6,924 nucleotides of DNA from Bacteroidota bacterium. GTDB taxonomy: Bacteria > Bacteroidota > Bacteroidia > Bacteroidales > UBA12481. Under the pieces are notes generated by a model. It did no database searches. It saw nothing but the letters and a program-made list of their open reading frames with translations, and was not told the DNA's origin. Below are positions 5,468 to 6,924 of the stretch, one piece after another. The position numbers and the translations under genes are program-made. The stretch spans positions 1 through 6,924 of the forward strand of contig JAUVKA010000216.1 in assembly GCA_030592205.1 (NCBI GenBank), written 5' to 3'. Within the stretch, counting starts at the first letter, position 1. Each line of letters begins with the position of its first letter.

Positions 5468-5488
5468 TTCTGCCTTCTGCCTTCTGCC
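5468..5488. repeat. Perfect heptanucleotide tandem repeat (TTCTGCC x3)
   Basis: There are three exact copies of TTCTGCC (GGCAGAA on the gene strand), starting 7 nt after the GH31 stop codon. This is the third unrelated 7-nt tandem repeat in the window and the only one with no mismatches. It is non-coding. Its function is unknown. Confidence 0.85.
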
Positions 5489-5495
5489 TTTAGTA

Positions 5496-6924
5496 TTACC
5501 GTGTCATAAACTTCCAGGTGATATCCTTATAGTTGAAGATGGTGCCTTTCTCTCTCAAATCGCTTCCAACATAGTAGTCATATTTATGCTTAACGCTTAA
5601 TCGGGTTAGTGAATAATCTCCATTTTCGTAGTCAAAGGTTTCTCCATCATCGTCGTATAATATGAAATCGCCTTCTGATTTTCCATAATGACGTACTTCC
5701 ATTGACAGTATTTCCCCTTTTTTGGGGGTATGCAGACGTGGAGATATCATTGGAATGATACCGCCGTCTCTAACAAAAAGAGGTATTTTTTCCAATTCTG
5801 CCTCGACATGAATAATTTCATTTTCCCCGACAAATTCACCGGAGTAGAAGTCATACCACTTACCTCCGGGCAGGATTACTCTCCTGGAGATCTGGCCTGC
5901 AAATACCGGTGCAACCAGAATATTATCGCCAAACATGTATTGATCTTTGATTTCCCCCTTTTTAGCTAGTTCATAGGGGTTTTTGGTGTCGTCCAGTTCT
6001 CCTTTAATGGTTTTCTCATTGTCCACAAAGCCTTCTACCAGTTGCATAGGACGAATAGGGGGCACACCCTTAAAATGATAATCTGCAAAAGTTGAATAGA
6101 AATATGGGAGCAACTGCATTCTCAATAGAGCAACCTCTTTCACTGCCTCATACACAGCGGGATAAGACCATGGTTTTGTGCCGCTCGACCAGGCATTTAT
6201 CATGGCCATAGGGGAAAAGCAAACCGATTGTATCCGTCTAAGCCACTCCTCTCCCGTTTGTGAGCTTCTTGCTTCCGGAGTCCATAAAAGTCCTGAAAAA
6301 CCAGAATTAATTAAAGCGGTAATAAAATCCTCATGTTTGTAATAGTCGTTGTAAATAACGAAAGGAAATCTGGATGCACCTGCATTGGATGCCCTGGTTA
6401 AACCATATGTTCTGGTATTATTATCATGATATAACTCGCTAAGCATATCCTGCATCATAAGTCCATATGTCTGTCTCATTTCTTCAGCGCTTGTACCTGA
6501 CGGGAATGAGGCCACATCAGGCCAGAGCCAACTGTCGTAGCCATCAATTTCGTCTATTTTAACTCCTGATACACCTATTTCAAGTTGATTTTTCAAATAG
6601 TGATCTGTAAATAATTTCCTGGCCTCTGGCAATGTATAATCCGGTACGATACCGTTCCACACAGTATGGGTTCCGGTATAAGGGAGCATTGGGCTGTAAA
6701 GTTTTGCTTTTGGAGCTATATAGGGATTCATCCAAAGGTTTGTCCTCACACCCTTTTCAAGCATAGTTTTAACAAATTCTGCCGGCTTGGGAAATCTTTC
6801 TTCATCCCATTCAAAAGAACATGGATTTGACATATTCATCCAGCCGGGTTCCAGACCTATAAAATCCAAAGGGAAACCATTTTTCTCAAAATTATCTACC
6901 TCTTCCAGGACTCTGTGATCAGGA
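5496..6924 (-). CDS. Glycoside hydrolase family 31 enzyme, C-terminal 475 residues (5' end beyond the window)
   Basis: The minus-strand frame is open from the window edge (first full codon 6923-6921) to TAA at 5498-5496. A TTG at 6869 is not the start, because the residues before it (PDHRVLEEVDNFEKNGFPLD) continue the family alignment. The fragment begins in the (beta/alpha)8 barrel with LDFIGLEPGWM, equivalent to the strand carrying the conserved D-x-x-W region. GVSGVKIDEIDG carries the likely nucleophile (aspartate codon 6554-6552). YNDYYKHED carries a likely acid/base aspartate (codon 6347-6345), where most members have a G-D motif. WLRRIQSVCFSPMAMINAW and KPWSY follow, then RMQLLPYFYSTF, MFGDNILVAPVF and a beta-sandwich with LPGGKWYDFYSGE and PLFVRDGGIIPM. 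ILYDDDGETFDYENGDYS matches the DUF5110-type end domain. GH31 enzymes are retaining alpha-glycosidases (glucosidases, xylosidases, galactosidases). The K-x-D nucleophile motif recalls alpha-xylosidases more than W-x-D-M-N-E glucosidases, but substrate is not assigned. Signal peptide and N-domain are outside the window. Confidence 0.93.
   Translation of the reverse strand, partial: PDHRVLEEVDNFEKNGFPLDFIGLEPGWMNMSNPCSFEWDEERFPKPAEFVKTMLEKGVRTNLWMNPYIAPKAKLYSPMLPYTGTHTVWNGIVPDYTLPEARKLFTDHYLKNQLEIGVSGVKIDEIDGYDSWLWPDVASFPSGTSAEEMRQTYGLMMQDMLSELYHDNNTRTYGLTRASNAGASRFPFVIYNDYYKHEDFITALINSGFSGLLWTPEARSSQTGEEWLRRIQSVCFSPMAMINAWSSGTKPWSYPAVYEAVKEVALLRMQLLPYFYSTFADYHFKGVPPIRPMQLVEGFVDNEKTIKGELDDTKNPYELAKKGEIKDQYMFGDNILVAPVFAGQISRRVILPGGKWYDFYSGEFVGENEIIHVEAELEKIPLFVRDGGIIPMISPRLHTPKKGEILSMEVRHYGKSEGDFILYDDDGETFDYENGDYSLTRLSVKHKYDYYVGSDLREKGTIFNYKDITWKFMTR

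Overview
The window looks like a chromosomal segment from a Bacteroidota bacterium, plausibly a Bacteroidales/Marinilabiliales-type polysaccharide degrader. The evidence is a GH92 lipoprotein beside a GH31 glycosidase, starts without strong Shine-Dalgarno sequences, and one exact Bacteroidota -7 promoter element (TAnnTTTG). The lineage is inferred from gene content and style, not from a marker gene.

Layout from left to right. Positions 1-240 (minus) hold the N-terminal 80 codons of a LysE/RhtB-type amino-acid exporter. Positions 241-365 are a short spacer filled with degenerate 7-nt and 8-nt tandem repeats. Positions 366-620 (minus) hold a small secreted ORF with only a TTG start, probably a decayed fragment of a DUF3472-like protein. 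A divergent intergenic region (621-817) carries a REP-like hairpin and a promoter element. Next come a secreted P1/DmpA-family peptidase (818-1936, plus) and an Asp/Glu racemase-family protein (2048-2821, plus). They are likely co-transcribed and suggest processing of peptides or amides and amino-acid stereochemistry. After a convergent gap there are two minus-strand glycosidases: a complete GH92 alpha-mannosidase-like lipoprotein (2997-5312) and, upstream of it, the C-terminal 475 residues of a GH31 enzyme (5496 to the window end). No SusC/SusD pair, regulator or sulfatase is visible, so only part of any polysaccharide utilisation locus is present.

The most unusual layer is the repeats. A palindromic element, GGACGGG-N8-CCCGTCC with a shared tail around ATGGCRCATAAAA, occurs four times plus one diverged copy, always in the sense direction of the adjacent genes. 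Two copies supply the stop codon of the gene they follow (P1 peptidase TAG, GH92 TAA). A second hairpin family lies at 675-692 and inside the racemase 3' end. Three unrelated heptanucleotide tandem repeats lie at 261-292, 5214-5248 and 5468-5488. The middle one is inside the GH92 reading frame just after the lipoprotein cysteine, where gain or loss of one unit leads straight to a stop codon. I see no defence system, CRISPR array, complete mobile element or RNA gene.
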